A stretch of DNA of 64,000 bases from the NCBI RefSeq assembly GCF_000413055.1, contig NZ_KE332518.1, positions 327,490 through 391,489 on the forward strand, read 5' to 3'. A program made the translations under genes and the position numbers. Within the stretch, counting starts at the first letter, position 1. Each line of letters opens with the position of its first letter. Below, one piece after another: positions 37,934 to 46,543 of this stretch. This DNA comes from Treponema maltophilum ATCC 51939. Its GTDB lineage: Bacteria > Spirochaetota > Spirochaetia > Treponematales > Treponemataceae. Below the pieces are notes generated by a model that saw only the letters and a program-made list of their open reading frames with translations, made no database searches and had not been told where the DNA came from.

Positions 37934-37996
37934 GTCAAAAATATCGTATTTTAGCCGGAGTGCTGACCGGTTTTATAGTATAGGAGAATCAGGCAC

Positions 37997-38371
37997 ATGC
38001 CTACAATTAATCAATTGATCCGACAGGGTCGTAAATCGGTAATGAACAGGACGAAGTCTCCCGCGCTTCAATCCTGTCCGCAAAAACGCGGCGTATGCAC
38101 GCGCGTTATGACCTTTACGCCGAAAAAACCTAATTCGGCGCTCCGCAAAGTTGCTCGCGTCCGTTTAAGCAACGGAATAGAAGTAACGGCTTATATTCCC
38201 GGCATCGGACACAATTTGCAGGAACACTCCGTCGTTCTTATCCGCGGCGGCCGTGTTAAAGACCTCCCCGGTGTGCGCTATCACATCATCCGCGGTACGA
38301 AAGATACGCTCGGCGTTGAAGACCGCAAGCGCGGCCGCTCGAAGTACGGTGCAAAACGCCCGAAGGCATAA
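37997..38371 (+). CDS. rpsL: 30S ribosomal protein S12
   Basis: 124 aa, with the [11 protein letters not shown] and [13 protein letters not shown] streptomycin-site segments; the lysines linked with drug sensitivity (positions 43 and 88 in E. coli) are present. It functions in the decoding centre. 11 bases upstream of rpsG. Confidence 0.98.
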   Translation: MPTINQLIRQGRKSVMNRTKSPALQSCPQKRGVCTRVMTFTPKKPNSALRKVARVRLSNGIEVTAYIPGIGHNLQEHSVVLIRGGRVKDLPGVRYHIIRGTKDTLGVEDRKRGRSKYGAKRPKA

Positions 38372-38382
38372 GGAGAAAGTAA

Positions 38383-38853
38383 ATGGGAAGAAAAAATAAA
38401 AGCATTAACCGTCCCGTTATGCCCGATACGCGCTATAACAGCACGGTTATATCGAAGTTTGTAGGACGCATGATGCTCGACGGCAAAAAATCCGTAAGTA
38501 TGCGCATCGTCTACGAAGCTTTGGATACGTTAAAGCAAAAAACGGAAAAAGATCCTTTGGAAGTGTTTTTAAAAGCGCTCGACAACGTAAAGCCGCTGGT
38601 CGAAGTAAAGTCGCGCCGGGTCGGAGGTGCAACCTATCAGGTTCCGATCGAAATCCGCGAAAGCCGCCGCGAAGCCCTCGCCATGCGCTGGGTAATTACC
38701 GCTGCGCGTGCAAAAAGCGGACACGGTATGGGCGAGCGCCTTGCGTCCGAGCTTTTGGATGCCTACAACAATACGGGCACCGCTTACCGCAAAAAAGAGG
38801 ATACCCACAAAATGGCCGAAGCGAACAAGGCTTTCGCCCATTATCGCTGGTAA
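38383..38853 (+). CDS. rpsG: 30S ribosomal protein S7
   Basis: 156 aa, with [20 protein letters not shown] and the [26 protein letters not shown] core that binds the 3' domain of 16S rRNA. AAGGAG site. fusA and tuf do not follow, unlike the enterobacterial str operon; a terminator closes the unit. Confidence 0.98.
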   Translation: MGRKNKSINRPVMPDTRYNSTVISKFVGRMMLDGKKSVSMRIVYEALDTLKQKTEKDPLEVFLKALDNVKPLVEVKSRRVGGATYQVPIEIRESRREALAMRWVITAARAKSGHGMGERLASELLDAYNNTGTAYRKKEDTHKMAEANKAFAHYRW

Positions 38854-38864
38854 GAGGAAAGCTC

Positions 38865-38959
38865 GTCCGAAAACTTCACTTTCGGACAAACACCGCTTTT
38901 CGTATAAAAGCGCCTGAGATCGGCCGCATTGCGGTTCCGCTCCGGCGCTTTTTTATTTT
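38865..38959 (+). terminator. Hairpin and terminator after rpsG
   Basis: First an 8-bp perfect hairpin GTCCGAAA/TTTCGGAC (38865-38887), then a second stem AAAAGCGCC ... GGCGCTTTT (38906-38954) ending in a T-rich run. The second is a standard intrinsic terminator. Confidence 0.75.
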
Positions 38960-39037
38960 CACGCGTCCATTCGGCGGAAGAACTTCCTTTTATCGATTTT
39001 CGTGCATGCCGAAGTCCTGAAAATTCTCAATTTTCTC

Positions 39038-39069
39038 TTGACACCTTTTATAGTGTTAGTATATACTAA
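39038..39069 (+). promoter_or_regulatory. Promoter and palindromic operator of the feo operon
   Basis: TTGACA (39038-39043) and TATACT (39062-39067, spacer 18). A perfect 14-bp palindrome, TTAGTATATACTAA (39056-39069), covers the -10. A metal-dependent repressor (Fur or DtxR/TroR type) would be expected here; the regulator itself is not in the window. Confidence 0.7.
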
Positions 39070-39091
39070 TCACAGGAAGGAGGGGCTCTTT

Positions 39092-39304
39092 ATGCCCTTG
39101 GCGATGGTTGCGTGCGGTGAAACGAGGACGATACAAAGTTTCAACGGCGACGAAAATCTCAAACAGCATTTACTCGACATAGGATTGGTTCCCGGTGAAA
39201 AAGTGGAAGTTATCGGTGAAAACTCATCCGGCCTTATTTTAAAGATAAAAGGCGTGCGTTTAGCGTTAAACCGCGGCCTTGCGCAAAGAATTACGGTCTA
39301 TTAA
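39092..39304 (+). CDS. feoA: FeoA domain protein (first copy)
   Basis: 70 aa SH3-like protein: ACGETRTIQSFNGDENLKQH, then LLDIGLVPGEKVEVIGENSSG. FeoA is a small cytoplasmic partner of the ferrous iron transporter FeoB. AGGAGG site before ATG 39092; the open frame upstream runs through the operator and is not used. Confidence 0.88.
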   Translation: MPLAMVACGETRTIQSFNGDENLKQHLLDIGLVPGEKVEVIGENSSGLILKIKGVRLALNRGLAQRITVY

Positions 39305-39314
39305 CTATCGGGAA

Positions 39315-39436
39315 CCTCTAAAAACTGCAGTTTTTAGAGGTAACTTTAAAAATGCGATGTTGTAACTCGCGACAATACGGCGAGTTACAACTCTCGGCAT
39401 CTCGAAAAAGTCGCTCAAGGTCGTTTTTTCGAGATG
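39315..39436. repeat. Three consecutive perfect hairpins between the feoA genes
   Basis: Hairpin 1: CCTCTAAAAACTG plus its mirror, a 26-bp perfect palindrome (39315-39340). Hairpin 2: TTGTAACTCGC/GCGAGTTACAA (39360-39390). Hairpin 3: CATCTCGAAAAA/TTTTTCGAGATG (39398-39436). Together they fill most of the 213-base gap between feoA copies, which codes for nothing I recognise. They would fold in RNA and could tune expression of feoA2-feoB, or be intergenic repeat insertions. Confidence 0.75.
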
Positions 39437-39517
39437 TCCTATTCCTCTATACAATTAAAAATTTAGGGCTTAGTGTTTTTACATATAGATATTATTTTAA
39501 CTGTTTACGGAGGTTAT

Positions 39518-39739
39518 ATGACAGTAATCGATTTAAAGCCCGGTCAAAAAGCCGCGGTTACGGCGATCGGGACGGGCGATCCTTTGCTTAAGCGCAGGAT
39601 TTTGGACATGGGAATTACTCCCGGCGTGGAAATAACGATGATAAAAACGGCTCCTCTGGGCGATCCTTTGGAGATTACGCTCCGCGGTTATCAACTGAGC
39701 TTGCGTAAAAACGAAGCGCGGCAAATCGAAGTTCAATAA
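39518..39739 (+). CDS. feoA: FeoA domain protein (second copy)
   Basis: 73 aa, with the FeoA pattern LKPGQKAAVTAIGTG ... RRILDMGITPGVEITMIKTAPLGDPLEI. It is more like classic FeoA than the first copy. CGGAGG site before ATG 39518. 32 bases upstream of feoB. Confidence 0.9.
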   Translation: MTVIDLKPGQKAAVTAIGTGDPLLKRRILDMGITPGVEITMIKTAPLGDPLEITLRGYQLSLRKNEARQIEVQ

Positions 39740-39771
39740 TTTTTACAGGATATTACACGATAGGAGAAAAT

Positions 39772-41817
39772 ATGAAATATACCATTGCTCTTGCCGGTAA
39801 CCCGAACTGCGGAAAAACCTCGGTTTTTAACGCGCTTACCGGATCCCGCCAGCACGTCGGAAACTGGCCGGGCGTTACCGTTGACAAAAAAGAAGGCGAA
39901 TACCGAAAAGACAAAACGGTGACGCTTTTGGACCTTCCCGGAACCTATTCGCTTTCGCCGTATTCCGAAGAAGAAAAAATCGCCCACGATTATATCGTAA
40001 ACGAAAAACCGAACGCGGTTATCGATATCGTGGACGGAACCAGCATTGAACGGAACTTGTATTTAACGCTGCAGATTTTGGAAACCGGAGTTCCTACCGT
40101 TATCGCACTCAACATGATCGACGAAGTCGAAAAAAAAGGCGATAAAATCGATGCAAAAAAACTTTCGGAAATTTTGGGTGTTCCGGTAATTCCCACCTGC
40201 GGACGCAACGGAAAGGGAACCGACGAATTGATGAAGGCGGCCGTGGAAGCGGCAAAAAAAGGAACGGGCGTAAAGCTCGCCAAAATATACGATAAGGGCG
40301 ATTCGGAAGAAGTTATCGCCGATAAACGCTATAAATATATCGCCGAAATCGTCAAGCAGACGGTCGTAAAAGCATCAAAGGCGGCCGCCGGAAAAGCCGA
40401 AGAAACGGTCAGCGATAAAATCGATAAAATCTTAACGAACCGCTTTTTGGCTTTGCCCATATTCGCCGTTGTTATGTACATTATGTTTGCGTGCGCTTTG
40501 AGCGAAAACTTTTTGTTCCTGGGCATAAACGGTCCGGGCCGCTGGCTTGAAAGCCTTGTCGGAACGGTGTGGGAATATCTTACCGGATTGGTTTCGAGCG
40601 GCCTTGAAGCCGCGGGAGCCGCCGACTGGGCAAAGGGTTTGGTTGTAGACGGTATTTTCGGCGGTATCGGCGCCATCTTAGGCTTTATGCCCCTCGTTTT
40701 GGTGCTTTATGTATTGATGGCCTTCCTTGAAGACAGCGGCTATATGGCCCGCGTCGCCTTCGTTATGGACCGCATATTCCGCAGATTCGGACTTTCCGGC
40801 CGCTCCTTTATTCCGCTTTTGATGGGATTCGGATGCAGCGTTCCGGCTATTATGGCGACCCGCACGCTGGAAAGCGAAAAAGACCGGCGCATTACGGCGA
40901 TTATCACCGGCATGGTGCCCTGCGGTGCAAAACTTCCGATATTCGCGATGTTTTCGGCAATCTTTTTCCCGAAGCATACGACGCTGATTATGTTTGCGAT
41001 TTATATGTCGAGCATTGTTGTCGCGATTATCGTTTCTCTTTTAATGAATAAAATCATGTTCAAGTCGGCCGTGTCCAACTTTATTATGGAACTGCCGCAA
41101 TACCGCTGGCCTACGGTCAAAAGCGTGCTTATGCTCGGCTGGGAAAAGGTAAAAGGCTTCGGCGTTAAGGCCGGTACGGTTATTTTACTGTCGACGATTT
41201 TGATTTGGGTTTTGTCGAATTTCAACCTTGGTTCTTTGAACGGAAAAAATCTGAAAGAAAGCGAAGCGGCAGGTGAAGAGCCGACCGTTATGTGCGCGAT
41301 GGACGACAGTTTTATGGCGTCGATCGGCAACTTCATTGCGCCCATATTCAAGCCGCTGGGATTCGGTGAATGGCGGCCGGCAGTCGGCGTCGTTACCGGC
41401 TGGATCGCAAAAGAAAACGTCGTCGTTACCTTTGCACAATTGTACAGCGACGATACATCGGAAGAATATCTTGCCGAATTCTTCGGTAAAATGAGCGCGG
41501 AAGAATTGGAAGAACTCGGATTTGAAAACGGCGAGTACGACCCCGAAGCCGCTCCCGACATTTATTCCGAAGGCATCCTGTTTGAAGGTGCCGACGAAAA
41601 CGCGCTTCCGACGATGAAAAAAGACATCCGCACACCCAATGCGGCGTTGGCGTACATGCTGTTCAACCTTTTGTGCATGCCCTGTTTTGCCGCCGTCGGT
41701 TCGATGAAGCGCGAACTGAAAACGTGGAAAAAAACCTTGGGCGGTGTCGGCATTCAAATGGGAACCGCTTACATTGTCGCTTTGCTTGTGTACTGGATAG
41801 GATTCTTATTTATATAA
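39772..41817 (+). CDS. feoB: Ferrous iron transport protein FeoB
   Basis: 681 aa. N-terminal G domain: G1 GNPNCGKTS, G3 DLPGTYSL, G4 NMID; then a helical spacer and a polytopic membrane part with two Gate motifs (SGRSFIPLLMGFGCSVPAIMATR and a later KTAGTVILLSTI-like segment). It imports Fe2+ across the inner membrane in anaerobes. GGAG site. Ends with the usual hydrophobic C-terminus. Confidence 0.96.
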   Translation: MKYTIALAGNPNCGKTSVFNALTGSRQHVGNWPGVTVDKKEGEYRKDKTVTLLDLPGTYSLSPYSEEEKIAHDYIVNEKPNAVIDIVDGTSIERNLYLTLQILETGVPTVIALNMIDEVEKKGDKIDAKKLSEILGVPVIPTCGRNGKGTDELMKAAVEAAKKGTGVKLAKIYDKGDSEEVIADKRYKYIAEIVKQTVVKASKAAAGKAEETVSDKIDKILTNRFLALPIFAVVMYIMFACALSENFLFLGINGPGRWLESLVGTVWEYLTGLVSSGLEAAGAADWAKGLVVDGIFGGIGAILGFMPLVLVLYVLMAFLEDSGYMARVAFVMDRIFRRFGLSGRSFIPLLMGFGCSVPAIMATRTLESEKDRRITAIITGMVPCGAKLPIFAMFSAIFFPKHTTLIMFAIYMSSIVVAIIVSLLMNKIMFKSAVSNFIMELPQYRWPTVKSVLMLGWEKVKGFGVKAGTVILLSTILIWVLSNFNLGSLNGKNLKESEAAGEEPTVMCAMDDSFMASIGNFIAPIFKPLGFGEWRPAVGVVTGWIAKENVVVTFAQLYSDDTSEEYLAEFFGKMSAEELEELGFENGEYDPEAAPDIYSEGILFEGADENALPTMKKDIRTPNAALAYMLFNLLCMPCFAAVGSMKRELKTWKKTLGGVGIQMGTAYIVALLVYWIGFLFI

Positions 41818-41916
41818 TGCGAATGTCGGATTTTACGTTCCGCCGATAACCGGAGATAAAATATCGGTACGGACGGAAATTCGGGCGCACATTGAGGGTG
41901 CCGAAAAGGAGCGCAC

Positions 41917-42152
41917 GCGGCCTTTTACGGTGCCCTTTTTTTATGGCTGTCCGCCTGCTTATGAGAGAAGTGTGAAAAAAAAAGCGGGATAATACAAAAC
42001 CGCTTCTAAAATGATGTCGGAGCTTTTTATCTCGAGTTTGCCGCACAAACTCGCTAGCGAGGCGAAGCCGAGCGACAATTGCCTGAACGCTCTCTTTTTT
42101 CACGCCTTATCGGAAGTGCATGCGGCCTTTTACGGTACCCTTTTTTTATGGC
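41917..42152 (+). repeat. 31-bp direct repeat in the feoB downstream gap
   Basis: Copies at 41917-41947 and 42122-42152 match in 30 of 31 positions, each ending in CCC, seven T and ATGGC. The first copy with its upstream AAAAGG/CCTTTT stem looks like the feoB terminator; the second lacks the left arm. The whole gap 41818-42224 has no gene. It also holds a CCGATA/TATCGG hairpin near 41850 and the perfect hairpin at 42033. Confidence 0.6.
42033..42053. repeat. Perfect 8-bp hairpin in the gap after feoB
   Basis: CGAGTTTG, 5-base loop, CAAACTCG, followed by further short GCGAGGC/GCCGAGC inverted bits. It is not a terminator by itself. Confidence 0.5.
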
Positions 42153-42224
42153 GCTTGTATTTTTACGTTTTTTGTAGTAAGTTAAAAGTGAAGTTTCCGA
42201 TAAAACTTTTTACGGGAGATGTGT

Positions 42225-42611
42225 ATGATAAATATTATTGTGGGAGTAGCGGTACTTGCGCTGGTTGCGCTGGCAATCTTTTCGTTGATTCGGAACAGAA
42301 AAAACGGCGGGTGCAGCTGCTGTTCGGGATGCGGATCTTCGTGCGGCTGTGCTTCTTCCGCCGAAAAAGAAGACGACGGCAAAGTGTTTCCGGCCGGTTC
42401 TTCGCTGCATATCGATATTGCCGGCATGCACTGCGAAAAATGCAGCACAAGCGTAACCGAAGCGCTGAATAAACTTGACGGCGTAAGGGCCGAAGTCAGC
42501 TTACAGAACAACAGCGCTTCGGCAAAACTTTCAAAATCCGTTTCATCGCGCGCGATAAAAGAAGCCGTCGGCGACAGAGGCTTTGAAGTTACCCACATAC
42601 GGGAAGCGTAA
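42225..42611 (+). CDS. FeoB-associated Cys-rich membrane peptide fused to an HMA metal-binding domain
   Basis: 128 aa. Residues 1-22: one membrane helix. Residues 30-42: cysteine cluster CSCCSGCGSSCGC, as in the small FeoB-associated membrane proteins of Gram-positive anaerobes. Residues about 60-128: heavy-metal-associated fold with GMHCEKC (Cys70, Cys73). Both parts are known families on their own; the fusion is unusual. Probably passes or senses iron or another metal beside FeoB. ATG 42225 is chosen over ATG 42219 by distance to the GGGAG site. Confidence 0.8.
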   Translation: MINIIVGVAVLALVALAIFSLIRNRKNGGCSCCSGCGSSCGCASSAEKEDDGKVFPAGSSLHIDIAGMHCEKCSTSVTEALNKLDGVRAEVSLQNNSASAKLSKSVSSRAIKEAVGDRGFEVTHIREA

Positions 42612-42671
42612 AAAACATCGGGTATTAAGGTTTGCCGAAAAAATCGTTCGGCGGCCGTGTTTATCTTATAG

Positions 42672-43979
<1,308 letters not shown>

Positions 43980-43987
43980 ACACATGA

Positions 43988-44020
43988 GCGCCGTTTTTCG
44001 GTTTATCCTGAAAACGGCGC
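43988..44020. terminator. 10-bp perfect hairpin after eno
   Basis: GCGCCGTTTT, 13-base loop, AAAACGGCGC. There is no T-run on either side, so termination efficiency is uncertain. Confidence 0.45.
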
Positions 44021-44111
44021 GATCCGGCGGCTTGGGAAATTACGGTTCCCGTAGCCGCCGCATGTACGGAAATGTCGGCGGGTAAAAAATCGATAAATTT
44101 TTTAAAACCGC

Positions 44112-44156
44112 TTGACATTATTGATAAAGTTAGTTATATTTAACTTGATTAGTTAA
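44112..44156 (+). promoter_or_regulatory. Promoter and inverted-repeat operator of the flavodoxin gene
   Basis: TTGACA (44112-44117), 17-base spacer, TATATT (44135-44140). Three alternating half-sites cover and follow the -10: AGTTA (44132-44136), TAACT (44141-44145), AGTTA (44151-44155), giving TTAACT-5-AGTTAA. Flavodoxins are typically made when iron is short, so an iron-responsive repressor is a reasonable guess. Confidence 0.65.
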
Positions 44157-44180
44157 GGATAATATTTTATAGGAGTTTAT

Positions 44181-44609
44181 ATGAAAGCTGCCGTGATTTA
44201 TGCCAGTACAACCGGTAATACCGAAGAGATGGCAAAACTCATTTGCGAAGGTCTTAAAGCGGGCGGTGCCGATGTCACCATGATGAAAGCCGGATCCGCT
44301 TCCGCCGGCGATATCGGCGCTTACGATTTGCTCGTTTTGGGCAGTCCCGCGATGGGCGCCGAAGTTCTTGAAGAAGACGAAATGGAACCCTTTTTCTCTT
44401 CTATCGAAGGCTCGTTGTCCGGAAAGAAGGTCGCTTTGTTCGGTTCATACGACTGGGGTGACGGCGAATGGATGCGCACATGGGAAGACCGCGTGCGTGC
44501 GGCCGGCGGCAAATTGTTTAAAAATGCCGGTTTGATCGTTCATCTTACACCGGAAGGCGACGACATTGCAAAATGCAGCGCTTTCGGTAAAGAAGCCGCT
44601 TCTTTTTAA
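44181..44609 (+). CDS. fld: Flavodoxin
   Basis: 142 aa. FMN phosphate loop YASTTGNTEEMA near residue 8, and the flavin-stacking loops LGSPAMGAEVLEE and GSYDWGDGEWM. A low-potential electron carrier replacing ferredoxin. GGAG site before the ATG. Single gene with its own regulated promoter. Confidence 0.96.
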   Translation: MKAAVIYASTTGNTEEMAKLICEGLKAGGADVTMMKAGSASAGDIGAYDLLVLGSPAMGAEVLEEDEMEPFFSSIEGSLSGKKVALFGSYDWGDGEWMRTWEDRVRAAGGKLFKNAGLIVHLTPEGDDIAKCSAFGKEAASF

Positions 44610-44738
44610 TCGGAGCGCACAATGCCGATGAATGCTCCCGGTATTTATCGGCGCTTACTGTAGGCCATAATGTTCCTCCGTATCGTTGATACGAGGGTGT
44701 GTGTTTTCTATTATGTAAAAATATTTGAGTCTCCATGC

Positions 44739-44774
44739 GGCGCTGCTCTCGTCCGGCAGCGCCGTTTCTTTTTA
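44739..44774. terminator. Terminator between flavodoxin and the convergent ABC exporter gene
   Basis: GGCGCTG/CAGCGCC stem followed by GTTTCTTTTT on the plus strand. It overlaps the end of the ABC exporter gene. The 130 bases before it contain no gene that I can see. Confidence 0.65.
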
Positions 44775-46490
44775 CCCCAATAAATCTTTTTGCGCGTTGT
44801 AAAGCGATGCATACAGACCGTTGCGGGCTAAAAGGCTGCGGTGGGTACCCTGTTCGCAAATACCTTCGTCGCTTACGACGGCGATACGGTCGGCGTTGCG
44901 GATGGTGGACAGGCGGTGCGCTATGATAAGCGTTGTGCGCCCCTTTGCGAGTTGTTCAAAGGATTTTTGGATTTTTATTTCGGTTGCGGTATCCAAGGCG
45001 GAAGTCGCTTCGTCAAGTATGAGAATAGGCGGATTTTTTAAAAAAATGCGTGCAATGGCTATGCGCTGCTTTTGTCCGCCTGACAAACGTATGCCGCGCT
45101 CGCCGACAAGCGTATCGTATCCTTTATCGGTTTTTATAATATCGTCGTGGATTTCGGCACGGCGGGCGGCTTCGATAATTTCGTCGTCGGTTGCGCTGGT
45201 TTTGCCGTAAGCGATGTTTTCTTTTATGGTTCCGGCAAACAAAAAAACGTCCTGCTGTACCAAGCCGATTTGCCGGCGCAGACTTTCGACGCGGATGTCC
45301 GTTATGTCGCGGCCGTCAAGCGTTATGCGCCCGCTGTTTAATTCATAAAAACGCGGCAGCAAACTGCAAAGCGTCGTTTTGCCGCTGCCGGAAGGGCCGA
45401 CAAAGGCTACCGTTTGTCCGGCTTTAATCGACAGGTTTACTTTGTCCAAAACGGTGGTGCCGTTGTTGTAGGCAAACCCGATGTTTTCGTATTCGATGTC
45501 GCCCTTTGCGGAATCGATACGGACTGCGTTCGGCTTGTCCTTGATTTCTTCGGATGTGCGCATGATTTCGGTGAATCGTTTGAAGCCTGCCATGCCGGTT
45601 ACGTATTGTTCGACGAAGGCGGTAAGGCGGCGTATCGGCTGTAAAAAAGCGGCGGAAAAAAGAGTTGCCGTTATCAAGTCCGTTAAATTCATTTTTGCTT
45701 GCATAATTAAATAGCCGCCGACCGCGATGATAATCACATTCAATATGGACGTAAAAAAATCCAAACGGCAATGGAAAAAAGCCATGGCGCGGTAAAATCC
45801 GCGTTTTGCCGCGTAATAGCACCGGTTGTTTTTTTCAAAGCGCGCCTTTTCGTATTCTTCGTTTGTAAATATTTGGGTAACCCGTATGCCGGAAATGCTT
45901 GATTCCGTAGCCGTATTGATTTCGGCGATTCTCTCTTTGACGTTTTTTGAGGCGGCCATGAGGTTTTTTCGCGAAAGGGCGGTGTGCAGGATAACGAGCG
46001 GTAAAAAAAACGCCAATATGGCGACGAGTTCCCACCGGATTGTCAGCATAAGTATGAGCGAGCCGCTGAGTGTTAAAAAGGCGATAAAAAGGTCTTCGGG
46101 GCCGTGATGGGCGAGTTCCGTTATTTCGAATAAATCGTTTGTTATGCGGGACATCAGTTGGCCCGTTCTGGTGCCGTCGAAAAAAGAGAAGGATTGGCTT
46201 TCGATGTGGGCAAATATGTCGCGTCGCATGTCGGTTTCGACGCGCGCTCCGAAAAGGTGGCCGAAGTAGGTTACAAAATACTGCGCGCCCGTACGCACCG
46301 CGTATAAGGCGACCATGCAGGCGATAAAAATATAAAAGGAGCGAAAGTCGGACGTTCCCAAAAAGTTGTTTATGCTGTAGCGGGTGAGCATGGGAAAAGA
46401 CAAGTCGGCTGCCGCGATAAAGGCCGCGCACAGTAAATCCGCGAAAAAAAGTTTTCGGTGCGGTTTAAAATACGATAAAAAATAACGCAT
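44772..46490 (-). CDS. MsbA-type ABC exporter (membrane domain plus ATPase)
   Basis: 572 aa: six membrane segments (about residues 15-310), then an ATPase domain with GPSGSGKTT near 380, LSGGQKQR, LILDEATSALD and IIAHRLSTI. Such half-transporters work as dimers and export lipids, drugs or peptides; substrate unknown. The open frame extends upstream into the transglycosylase gene, but ATG 46490 fits the family N-terminus and lies 6 bases after a TACAAT hexamer, suggesting a leaderless start independent of the gene before it. Confidence 0.88.
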   Translation of the reverse strand: MRYFLSYFKPHRKLFFADLLCAAFIAAADLSFPMLTRYSINNFLGTSDFRSFYIFIACMVALYAVRTGAQYFVTYFGHLFGARVETDMRRDIFAHIESQSFSFFDGTRTGQLMSRITNDLFEITELAHHGPEDLFIAFLTLSGSLILMLTIRWELVAILAFFLPLVILHTALSRKNLMAASKNVKERIAEINTATESSISGIRVTQIFTNEEYEKARFEKNNRCYYAAKRGFYRAMAFFHCRLDFFTSILNVIIIAVGGYLIMQAKMNLTDLITATLFSAAFLQPIRRLTAFVEQYVTGMAGFKRFTEIMRTSEEIKDKPNAVRIDSAKGDIEYENIGFAYNNGTTVLDKVNLSIKAGQTVAFVGPSGSGKTTLCSLLPRFYELNSGRITLDGRDITDIRVESLRRQIGLVQQDVFLFAGTIKENIAYGKTSATDDEIIEAARRAEIHDDIIKTDKGYDTLVGERGIRLSGGQKQRIAIARIFLKNPPILILDEATSALDTATEIKIQKSFEQLAKGRTTLIIAHRLSTIRNADRIAVVSDEGICEQGTHRSLLARNGLYASLYNAQKDLLG

Positions 46491-46496
46491 AAACCC

Positions 46497-46502
46497 ATTG
46501 TA
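46497..46502 (-). promoter_or_regulatory. -10 hexamer of the ABC exporter gene, leaderless arrangement
   Basis: Minus strand TACAAT, 6 bases before the ATG at 46490. Lies in the 53-base gap after the transglycosylase stop. Confidence 0.45.
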
Positions 46503-46543
46503 ACGCTTATGCGGAAAAAAGTACACAAAGATATAAGAAGGAT

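Noticed and set aside
39315-39436. CRISPR array or riboswitch between the feoA genes
   Set aside because: The three hairpins have different sequences and no spacers of equal length, and no known metal riboswitch core is recognisable.
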